From: Planococcus shenhongbingii
GTDB taxonomy: Bacteria; Bacillota; Bacilli; Bacillales_A; Planococcaceae
Assembly (NCBI RefSeq): GCF_030413635.1
Contig: NZ_CP129235.1
Coordinates: 2,542,001 to 2,606,000, forward strand
Length of the DNA stretch: 64,000 nucleotides
Direction of reading: 5' to 3'
Part shown: positions 30,719 through 40,362 of the stretch, piece by piece
Layout: each line of letters opens with the position of its first letter
How positions within the stretch are numbered: position 1 is the stretch's first letter
Notes under the pieces: model-generated
Database searches by the model: none
Told to the model about the DNA's origin: nothing
What the model saw: only the letters and a program-made list of their open reading frames with translations
Program-made: the position numbers and the translations under genes

Positions 30719-31506
30719 TTTGCTTCTTCTCCTTTCAATCCTCCAAAACGGCGATTTCGTTTTTGGTAATTCTCAATCGCATCCAACAAAGCTTCTTCTC
30801 CGAAATCAGGCCACAAAGTCTCCGTGAACCAAAATTCTGTATAAGCCAGCTGCCAAAGCATGAAGTTGCTCAGCCGCACTTCCCCGCTTGTCCGGATCAA
30901 TAAATCCGGCTCTGGCAACCTGCGGGTCATTAGCCCTTCAGTGATATGCTCTTCAGTAATATCTGCTATATTCAGAGTTCCAGCTGCCACTTGTGCAGCA
31001 ATATCTTTAACCGCATCCACGATTTCCGCACGGCTTCCGTAATTCAAAGCGAAGTTCAGCACAAGGCCGGTATTGTTCTTGGTTGCTTCTTTCGCTTTTC
31101 TAATGGCTTCAATGGTATGCGAAGGCAAATTCTGATGATAACCCATCATTTCTACACGCACATTCTCTTCGATTAACTCCGGCAGAAAAGTAGATAAAAA
31201 CTCTTCAGGAAGACGCATCAGAAAATCCACTTCCATTTTCGGGCGTTTCCAATTTTCGGTGGAAAAAGCATAAAGAGTCAAGACGTTGACCCCTAAATGA
31301 CTCGCCAGCTTCGTAACTTTGCGGACTGTCTTCATTCCTTCATGATGGCCTGCCACTCTCGGCAGTGAACGTTTTTTAGCCCAGCGCCCATTGCCATCCA
31401 TAATGATGGCAATATGTGACGGGACCCCTGCTCTGGCAACAGCATATGAACGCTCTTCATATTCCGGAACCGGTTCTGCCATTCGTTTTAATAATTTATT
31501 GAACAT
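30715..31506 (-). CDS. uppS: Undecaprenyl diphosphate synthase
   Basis: UppS (263 residues) condenses isopentenyl units to C55-PP, the carrier lipid for cell wall synthesis. The catalytic Asp37 is in IIMDGNGRWAKKR; the conserved HHEGMKT and the C-terminal DLLIRTSGEVRLSNFMLWQ and YTEFWF motifs are intact. ATG at 31506. It heads the uppS-cdsA-dxr-rseP group, after the frr terminator. Confidence 0.97.
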   Translation of the reverse strand: MFNKLLKRMAEPVPEYEERSYAVARAGVPSHIAIIMDGNGRWAKKRSLPRVAGHHEGMKTVRKVTKLASHLGVNVLTLYAFSTENWKRPKMEVDFLMRLPEEFLSTFLPELIEENVRVEMMGYHQNLPSHTIEAIRKAKEATKNNTGLVLNFALNYGSRAEIVDAVKDIAAQVAAGTLNIADITEEHITEGLMTRRLPEPDLLIRTSGEVRLSNFMLWQLAYTEFWFTETLWPDFGEEALLDAIENYQKRNRRFGGLKGEEAN

Positions 31507-31609
31507 AGTTTAATCCTCCACCTATTGCAAATCGGCATGTCTATTGCTTATCATATCAAAAAAATTGGCATTGTGCGCTTTCTTTGATGCAGCAATGCAT
31601 ATTTTGGCA

Positions 31610-31640
31610 TGAAAAAGCGTCCTGCTAAACAGGACGCCCG
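31610..31640 (-). terminator. Terminator after frr
   Basis: GCGTCCTG-TTTAG-CAGGACGC, a perfect 8-bp stem, followed by TTTTTC on the minus strand. Confidence 0.9.
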
Positions 31641-31659
31641 GCAATCATGAAAGTTCGAA

Positions 31660-32217
31660 TTAAACTTCCATAATTTCTTTTTCTTTGTCTTTTGCCACTT
31701 CATCGATTTTTGCAATGTATGAATCCGTCAATTTTTGCACTTCATCTGAATAGCTGCGCAAATCATCTTCCGTTATCTCGCTCTTTTTCTCAAGTTTTTT
31801 GTATTCGTCATTGGCGTCCCGGCGAATGTTACGGATACCGATTTTCGCTTCTTCCGCTTCTTTTTTCACTTGTTTGACAAGGTCTTTCCGGCGTTCTTCA
31901 GTAAGAGCTGGTATTGCCAAACGAATTACCGTACCGTCATTAGTAGGGCTTAAGCCTAAGTCTGATTTAAGAATCGCTTTTTCGATGTCACCCATTATGG
32001 TCTTGTCATAAGGTTGAATAACGATTAAGCGTGCTTCCGGAACAGATATACCCGCCACTTGGTTGATCGGTGTAGGAGCTCCGTAATATTCAACAGTCAA
32101 TTTGTTTAAAATTGAAGGATTTGCACGCCCTGCTCGAATCGAAGAAAGTTCACGTGAAAAAGCTTGGATTGCATTTTCCATTTTTGTTTTCGTATCGTTC
32201 ATCACATTTTTCGGCAT
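31660..32217 (-). CDS. frr: Ribosome recycling factor
   Basis: RRF (185 residues) splits post-termination ribosomes together with EF-G. The sequence has [22 protein letters not shown] at the start and the hinge segments around [13 protein letters not shown]. Normal length. Its ATG overlaps the pyrH stop in TAATG, so translation is coupled. Confidence 0.97.
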   Translation of the reverse strand: MPKNVMNDTKTKMENAIQAFSRELSSIRAGRANPSILNKLTVEYYGAPTPINQVAGISVPEARLIVIQPYDKTIMGDIEKAILKSDLGLSPTNDGTVIRLAIPALTEERRKDLVKQVKKEAEEAKIGIRNIRRDANDEYKKLEKKSEITEDDLRSYSDEVQKLTDSYIAKIDEVAKDKEKEIMEV

Positions 32218-32942
32218 TATAAAGTTCTCCTCACTACTGTCCCGATTTTTTCACCGAGTACAGCCCGTTTTATATTTCCATTTTCCATAATTGAGAATAC
32301 TACGAGTGGAATGTCATTGTCCATACAAAGTGTGGAAGCTGTTGAATCCATTACTTGCAAGCCTTGCTGAATCACATCAAAATAAGATAGCTCATCGTAT
32401 TTAACAGCTGTATCATCAGTTCTAGGATCTGCTGAGTAAACACCGTCTACGTTGTTTTTAGCCATTAAAATAACATCGGCTTCAATTTCAGCAGCGCGAA
32501 GTGCAGCTGTCGTATCTGTAGAGAAATAAGGATTGCCTGTGCCTGCAGCAAAAATAACAACCCGTTTTTTCTCTAAATGGCGAATGGCTCTTCTTCGGAT
32601 ATAAGGTTCAGCCACTTGGCGCATTTCAATAGAAGAAAGGACACGTGTTTCTACCCCTTGTTTCTCCAAAGAATCTTGCAATGCCAACGAATTCATGACC
32701 GTTGCCAGCATTCCCATGTAATCCGCTGTCGCGCGGTCCATACCCATTTCCGAGCCGACCTTGCCCCGCCAGATATTTCCGCCGCCTACAACTACAGCAA
32801 CTTCTACACCCAGTTCCACAACTTCTTTTACTTGGCTAGCTACTGTTTTGATGATTTCAGGAGACAAACCGAAACCTTGTCCGCCTGCCATCGCTTCTCC
32901 ACTTAGTTTTAGTACAATGCGTTTATATTGTTGAACACTCAT
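32217..32942 (-). CDS. pyrH: UMP kinase
   Basis: PyrH (241 residues) phosphorylates UMP to UDP. It belongs to the amino-acid kinase fold with [13 protein letters not shown] near the N-terminus, [11 protein letters not shown] and the C-terminal [11 protein letters not shown]. It feeds pyrimidine nucleotides to RNA and cell wall precursors. ATG at 32942 behind GGAGG. The tsf terminator lies upstream. Confidence 0.97.
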   Translation of the reverse strand: MSVQQYKRIVLKLSGEAMAGGQGFGLSPEIIKTVASQVKEVVELGVEVAVVVGGGNIWRGKVGSEMGMDRATADYMGMLATVMNSLALQDSLEKQGVETRVLSSIEMRQVAEPYIRRRAIRHLEKKRVVIFAAGTGNPYFSTDTTAALRAAEIEADVILMAKNNVDGVYSADPRTDDTAVKYDELSYFDVIQQGLQVMDSTASTLCMDNDIPLVVFSIMENGNIKRAVLGEKIGTVVRRTL

Positions 32943-32967
32943 CGGTACCCTCCGTTACACTTTTATT

Positions 32968-32999
32968 GAAAAATAGGGAACACCTTTCAGTGTTCCCCG
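32968..32999 (-). terminator. Terminator after tsf
   Basis: GGGAACAC and GTGTTCCC form the stem, followed by TATTTTTC on the minus strand. Confidence 0.85.
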
Positions 33000-33023
33000 G
33001 GTTGAATCTTATAAGAATAAACC

Positions 33024-33908
33024 TTATTTTTTGTTTACTTGGCTCATTACTTCATCAGCAAAGTTATCTTCGCGTTTTTCAATACCTTCTCCAACTTCAT
33101 AACGGATGAATTCTTTTACAGTTCCACCAGTTGAAGCTGCGAAATCACGAACTTTTTGGTCAGAATTCTTAACAAATGCTTGGTCAAGCAAGCAAACGTC
33201 TTCGAAGTACTTGCCAAGGCGGCCTTCAACCATTTTAGCAACAATGTTTTCCGGTTTGCCTTCGTTAAGAGCTTGTTCAGTCAATACTTTGCGTTCATGT
33301 TCTACTTCCTCAGCAGAAACTTCGTCGCGTGAAACGTATTTCGGGTTCAAGGCTGCAATGTGCATTGCGATATCGCGTGCAGCGCTGGCGTCTGTAGAGT
33401 TTTCAAGAACAACTAGCACGGAGATGCGTCCACCCATGTGAAGGTAAGGACCAAAAGCGTCAGCGTCAGTTTTAGTGCGGACTTCAAAGCGGCGCAAAGT
33501 GATTTTCTCACCAATTTTAGCGATAGCGTTTGAAATATGGTCTGCAACTGTAACACCGTTAGACATTGTCGAAGCAGTAGCTTCTTCAATAGTGGCCGGT
33601 TTAGTTTCGATCAAGTGCTCGCCCAATTCTTTTACTAACGTCTGGAAGCCTTCGTTTTTCGCTACGAAATCTGTTTCAGCGTTTACTTCGTAGATAACTG
33701 CGTCATTGTCTTTTACAAGGATTGAAGTAATCCCTTCAGCTGCAATGCGGTCAGCTTTCTTAGAAGCGCTTGAAAGGCCTTTTTCACGCAAGAAGTCGAT
33801 TGCTGCGTCAATATCGCCGTCTGTCTGAACTAGTGCTTTTTTGCAATCCATCATACCCGCGCCTGTTTTTTCACGCAATTCTTTTACCATTTGAGCTGTA
33901 ACTGCCAT
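33024..33908 (-). CDS. tsf: Elongation factor Ts
   Basis: EF-Ts (294 residues) recycles EF-Tu from GDP to GTP form. The N-terminal motif [19 protein letters not shown] is followed by a core containing [10 protein letters not shown], and a dimerisation region. ATG at 33908 with AAGGAGG upstream. It follows rpsB, separated by a terminator. Confidence 0.98.
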   Translation of the reverse strand: MAVTAQMVKELREKTGAGMMDCKKALVQTDGDIDAAIDFLREKGLSSASKKADRIAAEGITSILVKDNDAVIYEVNAETDFVAKNEGFQTLVKELGEHLIETKPATIEEATASTMSNGVTVADHISNAIAKIGEKITLRRFEVRTKTDADAFGPYLHMGGRISVLVVLENSTDASAARDIAMHIAALNPKYVSRDEVSAEEVEHERKVLTEQALNEGKPENIVAKMVEGRLGKYFEDVCLLDQAFVKNSDQKVRDFAASTGGTVKEFIRYEVGEGIEKREDNFADEVMSQVNKK

Positions 33909-33941
33909 GATTAAATTCCTCCTTAGGATATATACGTTTTC

Positions 33942-33982
33942 TCAAAAAAAGGTGATAAGTGGGGTTGGCCGCTTATCACCTG
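33942..33982 (-). terminator. Terminator between rpsB and tsf
   Basis: AGGTGATAAG and CTTATCACCT form a perfect 10-bp stem followed by seven T on the minus strand. Readthrough would be needed for rpsB-tsf co-expression from the rpsB promoter. Confidence 0.9.
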
Positions 33983-33995
33983 TACTACTTGTGAA

Positions 33996-34712
33996 TTACT
34001 CAGCAGCAACAGCTGGAGCTTCTTCGTCTTCTTCCGGTTTAGACTCAAGCAAAGCGTCTGCCATTTTACCAGTCAATAGCTTAACAGCGCGAATTGCATC
34101 GTCGTTTGCAGGAATTACATAATCGATTTCATCCGGATCACAGTTAGTATCAACGATACCAACGATAGGAATGTTCAATTTAATAGCTTCTGCTACTGCA
34201 ATGCGTTCTTTGCGTGGGTCAACTACGAACATTACGTCCGGCAGTGAACTCATATCACGGATACCGCCAAGGAATTTAACAAGGCGTTCGTGTTCTTTTT
34301 TCAATTGAACTACTTCTTTTTTCGGTAGAACATCAAAAGTTCCATCCTCTTCCATGCGCTCGATTTGTTTCAAACGGCTAACACGTTTTTGGATTGTACC
34401 GAAGTTAGTAAGCGTTCCACCCAACCAGCGTTGGTTGATGTAGTAGTTACCAGAGCGCTCTGCTTCTTCTTTGATAGCATCTTGAGCTTGTTTTTTCGTT
34501 CCGACGAATAATACTTTACCGCCTTCTTCGCCCACTTGTTTCATGAAGCTGTAAGCTTCCTCCAATTTGCGGACTGTTTTTTGAAGATCGATAATGTAGA
34601 TACCGTTACGCTCAACGAAAATATATTTTTTCATTTTCGGGTTCCAACGGCGAGTCTGGTGGCCAAAGTGTACACCAGCTTCAAGCAATTGTTTCATAGA
34701 AATTACTGACAT
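33996..34712 (-). CDS. rpsB: 30S ribosomal protein S2
   Basis: S2 is 238 residues and starts [20 protein letters not shown], with [11 protein letters not shown] and the conserved [13 protein letters not shown]. It joins the 30S late and is needed for S1-like mRNA contacts. The C-terminus is a short acidic Ala/Glu tail. ATG at 34712 with AGGAGG upstream. The strong promoter at 34828-34857 gives a leader of about 110 bases. Confidence 0.98.
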   Translation of the reverse strand: MSVISMKQLLEAGVHFGHQTRRWNPKMKKYIFVERNGIYIIDLQKTVRKLEEAYSFMKQVGEEGGKVLFVGTKKQAQDAIKEEAERSGNYYINQRWLGGTLTNFGTIQKRVSRLKQIERMEEDGTFDVLPKKEVVQLKKEHERLVKFLGGIRDMSSLPDVMFVVDPRKERIAVAEAIKLNIPIVGIVDTNCDPDEIDYVIPANDDAIRAVKLLTGKMADALLESKPEEDEEAPAVAAE

Positions 34713-34822
34713 GTGTGTTTCCTCCTGATAGGTTATTTTTCCTCCGCACTCTTCTTCTCTGAACCGTTACTTGTTCCAAGCACCTGCGACTCAAATCGAA
34801 ATGCGTGTGTATTTAACACCAT
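34713..34822 (-). promoter_or_regulatory. 5' leader of rpsB
   Basis: The leader of about 110 bases runs from the predicted transcript start to the ATG. It opens with a hairpin made of AAATG and CATTT with an inner GTGT/ACAC pair (34799-34824). I do not recognise a known S2-binding class, so autoregulation is only a possibility. Confidence 0.4.
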
Positions 34823-34827
34823 TTGAA

Positions 34828-34857
34828 ATTATACCATGGTCTTTGATAGGACCGCAA
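34828..34857 (-). promoter_or_regulatory. rpsB: SigA-type promoter of rpsB
   Basis: TTGCGG (34852-34857), 18 bases, then a perfect TATAAT (34828-34833) on the minus strand. Confidence 0.75.
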
Positions 34858-34861
34858 GAAG

Positions 34862-35204
34862 TTTCTCTTATAAGATTCGGCTTCTTTATTTCCACTTCTT
34901 ATCCTGCTTTTGATTCGAAGTTAAAAATACTGACATTTTGAAGAAGGTTTAATGAAATCGCTTCGGGCAGTGGTTCTCTGTCAGAAGAGAACCGCGAAAA
35001 AAATTTGCTCAAATCATTTCTGGCAAAGCTGGCGCAGCGGCGGTGTTTCATGCACCGAAGCCAGCGCAGCGATGCAGAGACAGGTGCAATGCAGAAACAA
35101 AAACAGCAAATGAAATACAGACCGGTACAAGAGCAAATGTTTTTGTGCGGCTGATTTGCGGGATTTCATTGGGACCATCCAGCGTTGCGGAAAAAAAGAA
35201 AAAC
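34862..35204. other. Gene-free stretch between codY and the rpsB promoter
   Basis: No credible gene is present. In B. subtilis the flagellar/chemotaxis cluster occupies this interval. What is visible: a GGTTCTCT/AGAGAACC inverted repeat (34972-34992) whose A-rich flank suits neither strand as a terminator, and a nested GC hairpin with GCTGGC/GCCAGC outer and CGGTG/CACCG inner arms (35029-35068). The rest resembles decayed repeat sequence with scattered ATGCAGA(A/G)ACA words. Confidence 0.6.
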
Positions 35205-35238
35205 AAAAAAGGTGCCGGATCAAATCCGGCACCTTACT
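35205..35238 (-). terminator. Terminator after codY
   Basis: AAGGTGCCGGA and TCCGGCACCTT with a short loop, followed by T-rich sequence on the minus strand (TTTTTTGTTTTTC). Confidence 0.92.
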
Positions 35239-35245
35239 GGTTTAA

Positions 35246-36025
35246 TTAATTCATTTTCAATTGTTCTAATTCAGCTAGGAATTTTGTGTTCAATACTTTA
35301 ATGTATGTCCCTTTCATTCCTAGAGAACGAGATTCGATAACGCCGGCACTTTCAAGTTTGCGAAGTGCGTTAACGATAACCGAGCGAGTGATTCCTACAC
35401 GGTCAGCAATTTTTGAAGCGACAAGCAAACCTTCGTTGCCGTCAAGCTCTTCAAAAATGTGTTCAATCGCTTCAAGTTCACTGTATGAAAGTGAAGAAAT
35501 CGCCATTTGAACAACTGCTTTGCTGCGTGCTTCCTCTTCGATGCGGTCGCCTTTTTCACGAAGGATTTCCATCCCTACTACTGTTGCACCGTATTCACCC
35601 AAAATCAAATCATCATCTCCGAACGGCTGATCAACGCGGCCAAGAAGAAGGGTCCCTAAACGCTCTCCTCCACCAATAATCGGAACGATTGTTGTCAAAC
35701 CGCCTTTGAACAATTCACGTTCTTCAACCGGGAAGATCGTGTGCTCGCTGTTTACGTCCAAGTTAGCAGACGTTTCTGTGATGGTAGATAAGTTTTGAGT
35801 GTATTCAAGCGGGAATTGACGCTCTTCCAGCATCCCTTTCATACGCTCGTTTTCGATTTGGCGGTTAACTGCGAAACCTAGCACCTTACCTTTACGGCTT
35901 ACTACGAAAGCGTTGCATTCAATTACTTCGCTTAAAGTTTCAGCCATATCTTTAAAGTTTACAGGCTTTCCTGCCGCTGCTTGCAGCATCGAGTTAATAC
36001 GTCTTGTTTTTTCCAATAAATTCAT
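35246..36025 (-). CDS. codY: GTP- and branched-chain-amino-acid-sensing global repressor CodY
   Basis: CodY (259 residues) represses nutrient-scavenging and amino acid genes when GTP and Ile/Leu/Val are plentiful. The N-terminal GAF domain covers about 1-155. The C-terminal winged helix contains [20 protein letters not shown] and is almost invariant in Firmicutes. ATG at 36025 with AGGAGG upstream. It ends the xerC-hslV-hslU-codY operon. Purine importers such as nupN are CodY targets in B. subtilis, but no clear CodY box was found upstream of nupN here. Confidence 0.97.
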   Translation of the reverse strand: MNLLEKTRRINSMLQAAAGKPVNFKDMAETLSEVIECNAFVVSRKGKVLGFAVNRQIENERMKGMLEERQFPLEYTQNLSTITETSANLDVNSEHTIFPVEERELFKGGLTTIVPIIGGGERLGTLLLGRVDQPFGDDDLILGEYGATVVGMEILREKGDRIEEEARSKAVVQMAISSLSYSELEAIEHIFEELDGNEGLLVASKIADRVGITRSVIVNALRKLESAGVIESRSLGMKGTYIKVLNTKFLAELEQLKMN

Positions 36026-36110
36026 TCTAATGAACCTCCTACAGTTTCAAACACTATTTATTAAATATTCTAAAGGTTTTTACTCTTTTTTGAAACTTTT
36101 TTGCCTTGAA

Positions 36111-37508
36111 TTACAAGATAAATTGTGACAAATCTTTATTTTTCGCCACATTTTCTAGTTTTTCGTTCACATATTGAGGAGTAATGTCAATTTGTGCCGG
36201 CGATATTTCTGCTGCCTCAAATGATAAGTCTTCCAACAAGCGTTCCAAAATCGTATGGAGACGGCGAGCCCCTATATTATCGGTTTCCTGATTTACTTCA
36301 TAAGCAATTTCCGCAAGTCTGACTATTGACGCATCATTGAAGTGTACCATAACTCCCTCTGTTTCGAGAAGGGCTTTGTACTGATTTATCAAAGAATGTT
36401 TTGGTTCCGTTAAAATTTTGACAAAATCATTCACTTCTAGCTTCTGCAATTCAACACGAATCGGGAAACGTCCCTGCAATTCCGGAATAAGATCTGAAGG
36501 TTTAGACATATGGAAAGCACCGGCAGCTACAAACAACATGTAATCAGTTTTGACTGCACCGTATTTTGTAGATACCGTTGATCCTTCGACAATCGGCAAA
36601 ATATCACGCTGCACTCCTTCCCTTGACACATCCGCTGACGAAGTACTGTTTTTACTGGCAATCTTATCCATTTCATCAATGAATATGATGCCCTGCTGTT
36701 CGGAACGCTGAATTGCTTCCATAGCGACTTCCTCGTTATCCACCAGTTTAGCCGCTTCTTCAGCCACCAAAATCCGGCGTGCTTCTTTTACCTGCAAACG
36801 ACGCTTCTTCTTTTTCTTTGGCATTAACGAAGATAAAGCGTCTTGCATATTTGCGCCCATTTGTTCCATTCCCGAACCCTGCAAGGAGTCAAACATAGAT
36901 GGAATATTTTCTTCCACTTCGACAACGACCCACTCATCTTCCAATTTGCCAGCTTTTAAATCTGCAGCAATTTCTCTTCTCTTCACGCGCACTTCCACTT
37001 CTGCTGTCGGGTCTTCTTCTTCCGACTCCATCTTTTGCCCGAAAAGCATTTCAAGTGGGTTTTGGCTGTTTTGCTTTTTCTTGCGTGATGGCGCAAGAAG
37101 CTTGACGATTCGTTCATTAGCCGCAGATTCAGCCTGAAACTTAACCGCTTCAAACTTTTCTTCTTTGACGATCCGCACCGCTGCTTCCACCAAATCCCGC
37201 ACCATTGATTCAACATCGCGGCCAACATAGCCCACTTCTGTAAACTTAGTGGCTTCCACTTTTACAAATGGCGCACCGGTCAATTTGGCAATGCGTCTGG
37301 CAATTTCCGTTTTCCCAACGCCCGTAGGACCGATCATCAGGATATTTTTCGGGATCACTTCATCGCGAAGTTCCTCGTCCAGCCGGCTGCGGCGGTATCG
37401 GTTGCGCAAAGCAATCGCAATCGATCGTTTGGCGTCTTTTTGGCCAACGATAAAACGGTCAAGGTGATCTGTAATTTGTCTAGGAGTCAAATCTTGCTGT
37501 TTTTTCAT
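36111..37508 (-). CDS. hslU: HslU (ClpY) AAA+ unfoldase
   Basis: HslU (465 residues) unfolds substrates and feeds them to HslV. Walker A is GPTGVGKT (about 60-67) and Walker B is [11 protein letters not shown], with the inserted I domain (about 110-235) between them. The C-terminal tail that inserts into HslV is present. I chose ATG at 37508, which overlaps the hslV stop (ATGA) and has AGAGGAG before it; an upstream extension would lie inside hslV. Confidence 0.96.
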   Translation of the reverse strand: MKKQQDLTPRQITDHLDRFIVGQKDAKRSIAIALRNRYRRSRLDEELRDEVIPKNILMIGPTGVGKTEIARRIAKLTGAPFVKVEATKFTEVGYVGRDVESMVRDLVEAAVRIVKEEKFEAVKFQAESAANERIVKLLAPSRKKKQNSQNPLEMLFGQKMESEEEDPTAEVEVRVKRREIAADLKAGKLEDEWVVVEVEENIPSMFDSLQGSGMEQMGANMQDALSSLMPKKKKKRRLQVKEARRILVAEEAAKLVDNEEVAMEAIQRSEQQGIIFIDEMDKIASKNSTSSADVSREGVQRDILPIVEGSTVSTKYGAVKTDYMLFVAAGAFHMSKPSDLIPELQGRFPIRVELQKLEVNDFVKILTEPKHSLINQYKALLETEGVMVHFNDASIVRLAEIAYEVNQETDNIGARRLHTILERLLEDLSFEAAEISPAQIDITPQYVNEKLENVAKNKDLSQFIL

Positions 37509-38053
37509 TTTGACAACTCCTCTACTACGATTTGATGGTTTGTATAGACACAAATGTCTGCTGCAGTTTCTAAAGCGGACTTCGCTATTTCAGCCGCTGT
37601 CATCTGGTCCCCTGCAAACTTCTTCAAAGCTCTTCCTGCAGCAAGCGCATAATTGCCTCCTGATCCGATAGCCAAAATCCCATCGTCAGGTTCAATCACT
37701 TCGCCGGTTCCTGAAACGAGCAATAACTCGTCTTTGTTCATGATGATCAGCATTGCTTCTAATTGGCGGAGCATTTTATCTCCCCGCCACTGTTTAGCCA
37801 GTTCGACAGCGGCACGCTGCAAGTTGCCGTTGTATTCGGTGAGCTTGCCTTCAAACATTTCAAATAAAGTGAAAGCATCTGCAACAGAACCTGCAAAGCC
37901 CGTCAGAACCTGGCCATTGTATAACTTCCGCACTTTTCTCGCCGTGTGTTTCATCACTACTGCATTGCCGAATGTGACTTGGCCATCGCCAGCCATTGCG
38001 CATTCACCGTTATGCTGAACTGCGAATATCGTTGTTGCATGAAATTGCTGCAT
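37505..38053 (-). CDS. hslV: HslV (ClpQ) protease subunit
   Basis: HslV (182 residues) is the proteasome-like peptidase of the HslUV complex. The fold motifs [29 protein letters not shown] and [16 protein letters not shown] are all present. The N-terminus is [17 protein letters not shown]. subtilis ClpQ (CodW) begins MSSFHATTIF and uses the Ser after Met as its catalytic nucleophile; here that residue is Gln. The Thr of HATTIF aligns with Thr1 of E. coli HslV and could become the nucleophile if five more residues were removed. The start is supported by GGAGAC upstream. Operon: xerC-hslV-hslU-codY. Confidence 0.95.
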   Translation of the reverse strand: MQQFHATTIFAVQHNGECAMAGDGQVTFGNAVVMKHTARKVRKLYNGQVLTGFAGSVADAFTLFEMFEGKLTEYNGNLQRAAVELAKQWRGDKMLRQLEAMLIIMNKDELLLVSGTGEVIEPDDGILAIGSGGNYALAAGRALKKFAGDQMTAAEIAKSALETAADICVYTNHQIVVEELSK

Positions 38054-38068
38054 GTAGATGTCTCCTCT

Positions 38069-38962
38069 CTAAGCTCGTGGATGTGAATTCAAATAAGTTT
38101 TTTTCAAATGCTCTTTTGTTACATGCGTATACACTTGCGTAGACCTCAAGTGCGAATGCCCCAGCAGCTCTTGCACAGTCCGCATATCAGCTCCATTGTT
38201 CAATAAATGGGTTGCAAACGTATGACGGATCATATGGGGATAAATTGACGAATTAACAGATGCTTTTTTCATACATTCGCTCAATATATGCCGAATGCCT
38301 CTATCAGTCAGCGGCTCTCCGCGGCTATTGACGAACAATCCCATATGTTCTTGCTTCTTCATTAACCTTGGACGAACTTCATCGATATAATGTTCCAAAG
38401 CATCATGTGCAAACTGGCCATATGGAATATACCGTTCTTTCCGTCCCTTTCCCATGACTTTCACAATTTGAATTTGCCGGTCCAAATCCTGCATCCGTAT
38501 TGATACACATTCGCTGACCCGCATTCCTGTAGCATATAGCAACTCTAGCAGAGCAGTATTTCGGATCGATAAATTATCTTCACCTTTCACTGAGGCAAAT
38601 AACACTTCCATTTCTTCTTCGTAAAAAAATTGCGGAAGCCGTTCTTCTTTTTTGGGATGGTAAAGCGAACGGAAAGCCGCTTCACTCAACCCGTATTCCC
38701 GGTTGCCGTATTTAAAAAAAGAGCGAATCGCTGAAATTTTTCTGGATATGGTTGTGCGCGACAATTGAGCATCATATAATTCCGTCACATAATTTCTCGC
38801 ATGCAAATATTCTACATCCTGTATCTCCGGCACCTTCTCTTTTTCCAAAAACAGAAAAAAATCCTCCAAATCTTTTTCGTAATGGTGGACGGTGTGTTCA
38901 GAGTAATTCTTTTCGAGTTGAATGTAAGTCATAAAAGATTTGAGCATTTCTTCTTTCTTCAT
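38069..38962 (-). CDS. xerC: Tyrosine recombinase XerC (CodV)
   Basis: This 297-residue site-specific recombinase resolves chromosome dimers at dif together with XerD. The N-terminal SAM-like core-binding domain covers about 1-95. The catalytic domain contains ATGMRVSE (Arg), HMIRHTFATHLLNNG (His-x-x-Arg) and LGHSHLRSTQVYTHV (nucleophilic Tyr). ATG at 38962 has GGTGG eight bases before it. A GTG four codons upstream overlaps that site. The position before hslV matches CodV of B. subtilis. Confidence 0.95.
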   Translation of the reverse strand: MKKEEMLKSFMTYIQLEKNYSEHTVHHYEKDLEDFFLFLEKEKVPEIQDVEYLHARNYVTELYDAQLSRTTISRKISAIRSFFKYGNREYGLSEAAFRSLYHPKKEERLPQFFYEEEMEVLFASVKGEDNLSIRNTALLELLYATGMRVSECVSIRMQDLDRQIQIVKVMGKGRKERYIPYGQFAHDALEHYIDEVRPRLMKKQEHMGLFVNSRGEPLTDRGIRHILSECMKKASVNSSIYPHMIRHTFATHLLNNGADMRTVQELLGHSHLRSTQVYTHVTKEHLKKTYLNSHPRA

Positions 38963-38984
38963 CCATGCACCCACCTTTTTTTAC

Positions 38985-39028
38985 AAATACAAAAGCCTCT
39001 AAATTATAACAACATTTAGAGGCTTTTA
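38985..39028 (-). terminator. Terminator after trmFO
   Basis: AAAGCCTCTAAAT (minus strand) pairs with ATTTAGAGGCTTT, a perfect 13-bp stem, followed by an interrupted T-tract (TTGTATTTG). The xerC promoter is embedded in it. Confidence 0.8.
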
Positions 39029-39032
39029 TCAA
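39003..39032 (-). promoter_or_regulatory. xerC: SigA-type promoter of xerC, inside the trmFO terminator
   Basis: TTGATA (39027-39032), 18 bases, then perfect TATAAT (39003-39008) on the minus strand. The -35 abuts the trmFO stop codon, the spacer is the 5' arm of the terminator and the -10 overlaps the loop and start of the 3' arm. Confidence 0.65.
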
Positions 39033-40346
39033 TTAAACCGTCGCTGTATTCATATAATTTCGAATTGCCTCGAGAGCTCGTTCCGCATGTCTTTCAGCCC
39101 GTTCCTGTTTTGATTTGATACGCTCACCTAAATCAGGGAACAAACCAAAATTGACATTCATCGGCTGGAAGTTCTTGCTGTCTGCTTCTGTAATGTAGCG
39201 TGCCATGCTGCCAAGTGCTGTTTCAGCCGGCAGGACAATCTGTGCTTCGCCTAATGCCAGTTTCGCTGCGTTAATGCCTGCCAGAAGGCCGCTTCCGGCA
39301 GACTCTACGTAACCTTCAACACCAGTCATTTGTCCGGCAAAGAAGATATTCGGATTCGCTTTCAGCTGGTATGTCGGTTTCAAAACACGCGGTGAGTTTA
39401 TGAATGTATTGCGATGCATTACACCATAGCGGACAATTTCCACGTTCTCAAGTCCTGGAATCAGTTTCAGCACTTCTTTTTGAGGACCCCATTTTAAATG
39501 TGTCTGGAAGCCGACAATATTATAAAGTGTTCCAGCTGCATCGTCTTGGCGCAGCTGGACAACTGCATATGGCCGTTTGCCTGTTTTCGGATCTTCAAGC
39601 CCTACCGGTTTCATCGGTCCGAATGTCAAAGTTTTTTCGCCTCTTGCCGCCATGACTTCGATTGGCATACAGCCTTCAAAGTAAATTTCTTTTTCGAATT
39701 CTTTTAATGGCACTACTTCCGCTTCGACAAGAGCGGTACGGAAACGGTTAAATTCTTCTTCTGTCATCGGACAGTTCAAGTAAGCCGCTTCGCCTTTATC
39801 GTAACGGGATTTCAGATAAACTTTTTCCATGTCAATGCTGTCTTTTTCCACAATCGGCGCAGCCGCATCATAAAAGTATAGATACTCTTCACCAGTCATT
39901 TGGCGGATTTTTTCAGCTAGCGCCGGTGAAGTCAAAGGGCCGGTGGCGATGATCGTGATGCCTTCCGGGATTTCTGTTACTTCTTCGTTGATGACTTCAA
40001 CAAGCGGATGGTTCCGCACTTTCTCTGTTACCAGTCCTGCAAATTCGTGGCGGTCTACCGCGAGCGCGCCTCCTGCCGGAACAGATGAACGGTCGGCAGA
40101 GTCGATAATCACCGACTCCAATTGCCGCATCTCTTCTTTTATAACCCCAACCGCATTGGTTAAGGAATTGGCACGCAGTGAATTGCTGCAGACCAGTTCA
40201 GCGAATTTGTCGGTATGGTGAGCCGGAGTTTGTTTAACAGGCCGCATTTCATATAACCGTACATTGATTCCGCGCTTCGCTACTTGCCAAGCCGCTTCAC
40301 TTCCTGCCAAGCCAGCTCCAATTATATTCACATATTTCGTCATCAT
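39033..40346 (-). CDS. trmFO: Folate/FAD-dependent tRNA (uracil-54-C5) methyltransferase
   Basis: TrmFO (437 residues; formerly Gid) makes m5U54 in tRNA using methylenetetrahydrofolate and FADH2. The FAD loop [14 protein letters not shown] is at about 7-20. The conserved cysteines are in [15 protein letters not shown] (Cys53) and [11 protein letters not shown] (near 226). Two ATGs in a row occur at the start (40346 and 40343); both fit the GAGGTG upstream. It lies 16 bases after topA, as one operon. Confidence 0.96.
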   Translation of the reverse strand: MMTKYVNIIGAGLAGSEAAWQVAKRGINVRLYEMRPVKQTPAHHTDKFAELVCSNSLRANSLTNAVGVIKEEMRQLESVIIDSADRSSVPAGGALAVDRHEFAGLVTEKVRNHPLVEVINEEVTEIPEGITIIATGPLTSPALAEKIRQMTGEEYLYFYDAAAPIVEKDSIDMEKVYLKSRYDKGEAAYLNCPMTEEEFNRFRTALVEAEVVPLKEFEKEIYFEGCMPIEVMAARGEKTLTFGPMKPVGLEDPKTGKRPYAVVQLRQDDAAGTLYNIVGFQTHLKWGPQKEVLKLIPGLENVEIVRYGVMHRNTFINSPRVLKPTYQLKANPNIFFAGQMTGVEGYVESAGSGLLAGINAAKLALGEAQIVLPAETALGSMARYITEADSKNFQPMNVNFGLFPDLGERIKSKQERAERHAERALEAIRNYMNTATV

Positions 40347-40362
40347 AAAACACCTCTATTAA

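Noticed and set aside
34972..34992. GGTTCTCT/AGAGAACC hairpin as a terminator
   Set aside because: Its A-rich flank follows the plus-strand copy, so the T-run precedes the stem on the transcribed strand. It cannot work as a standard terminator for codY.
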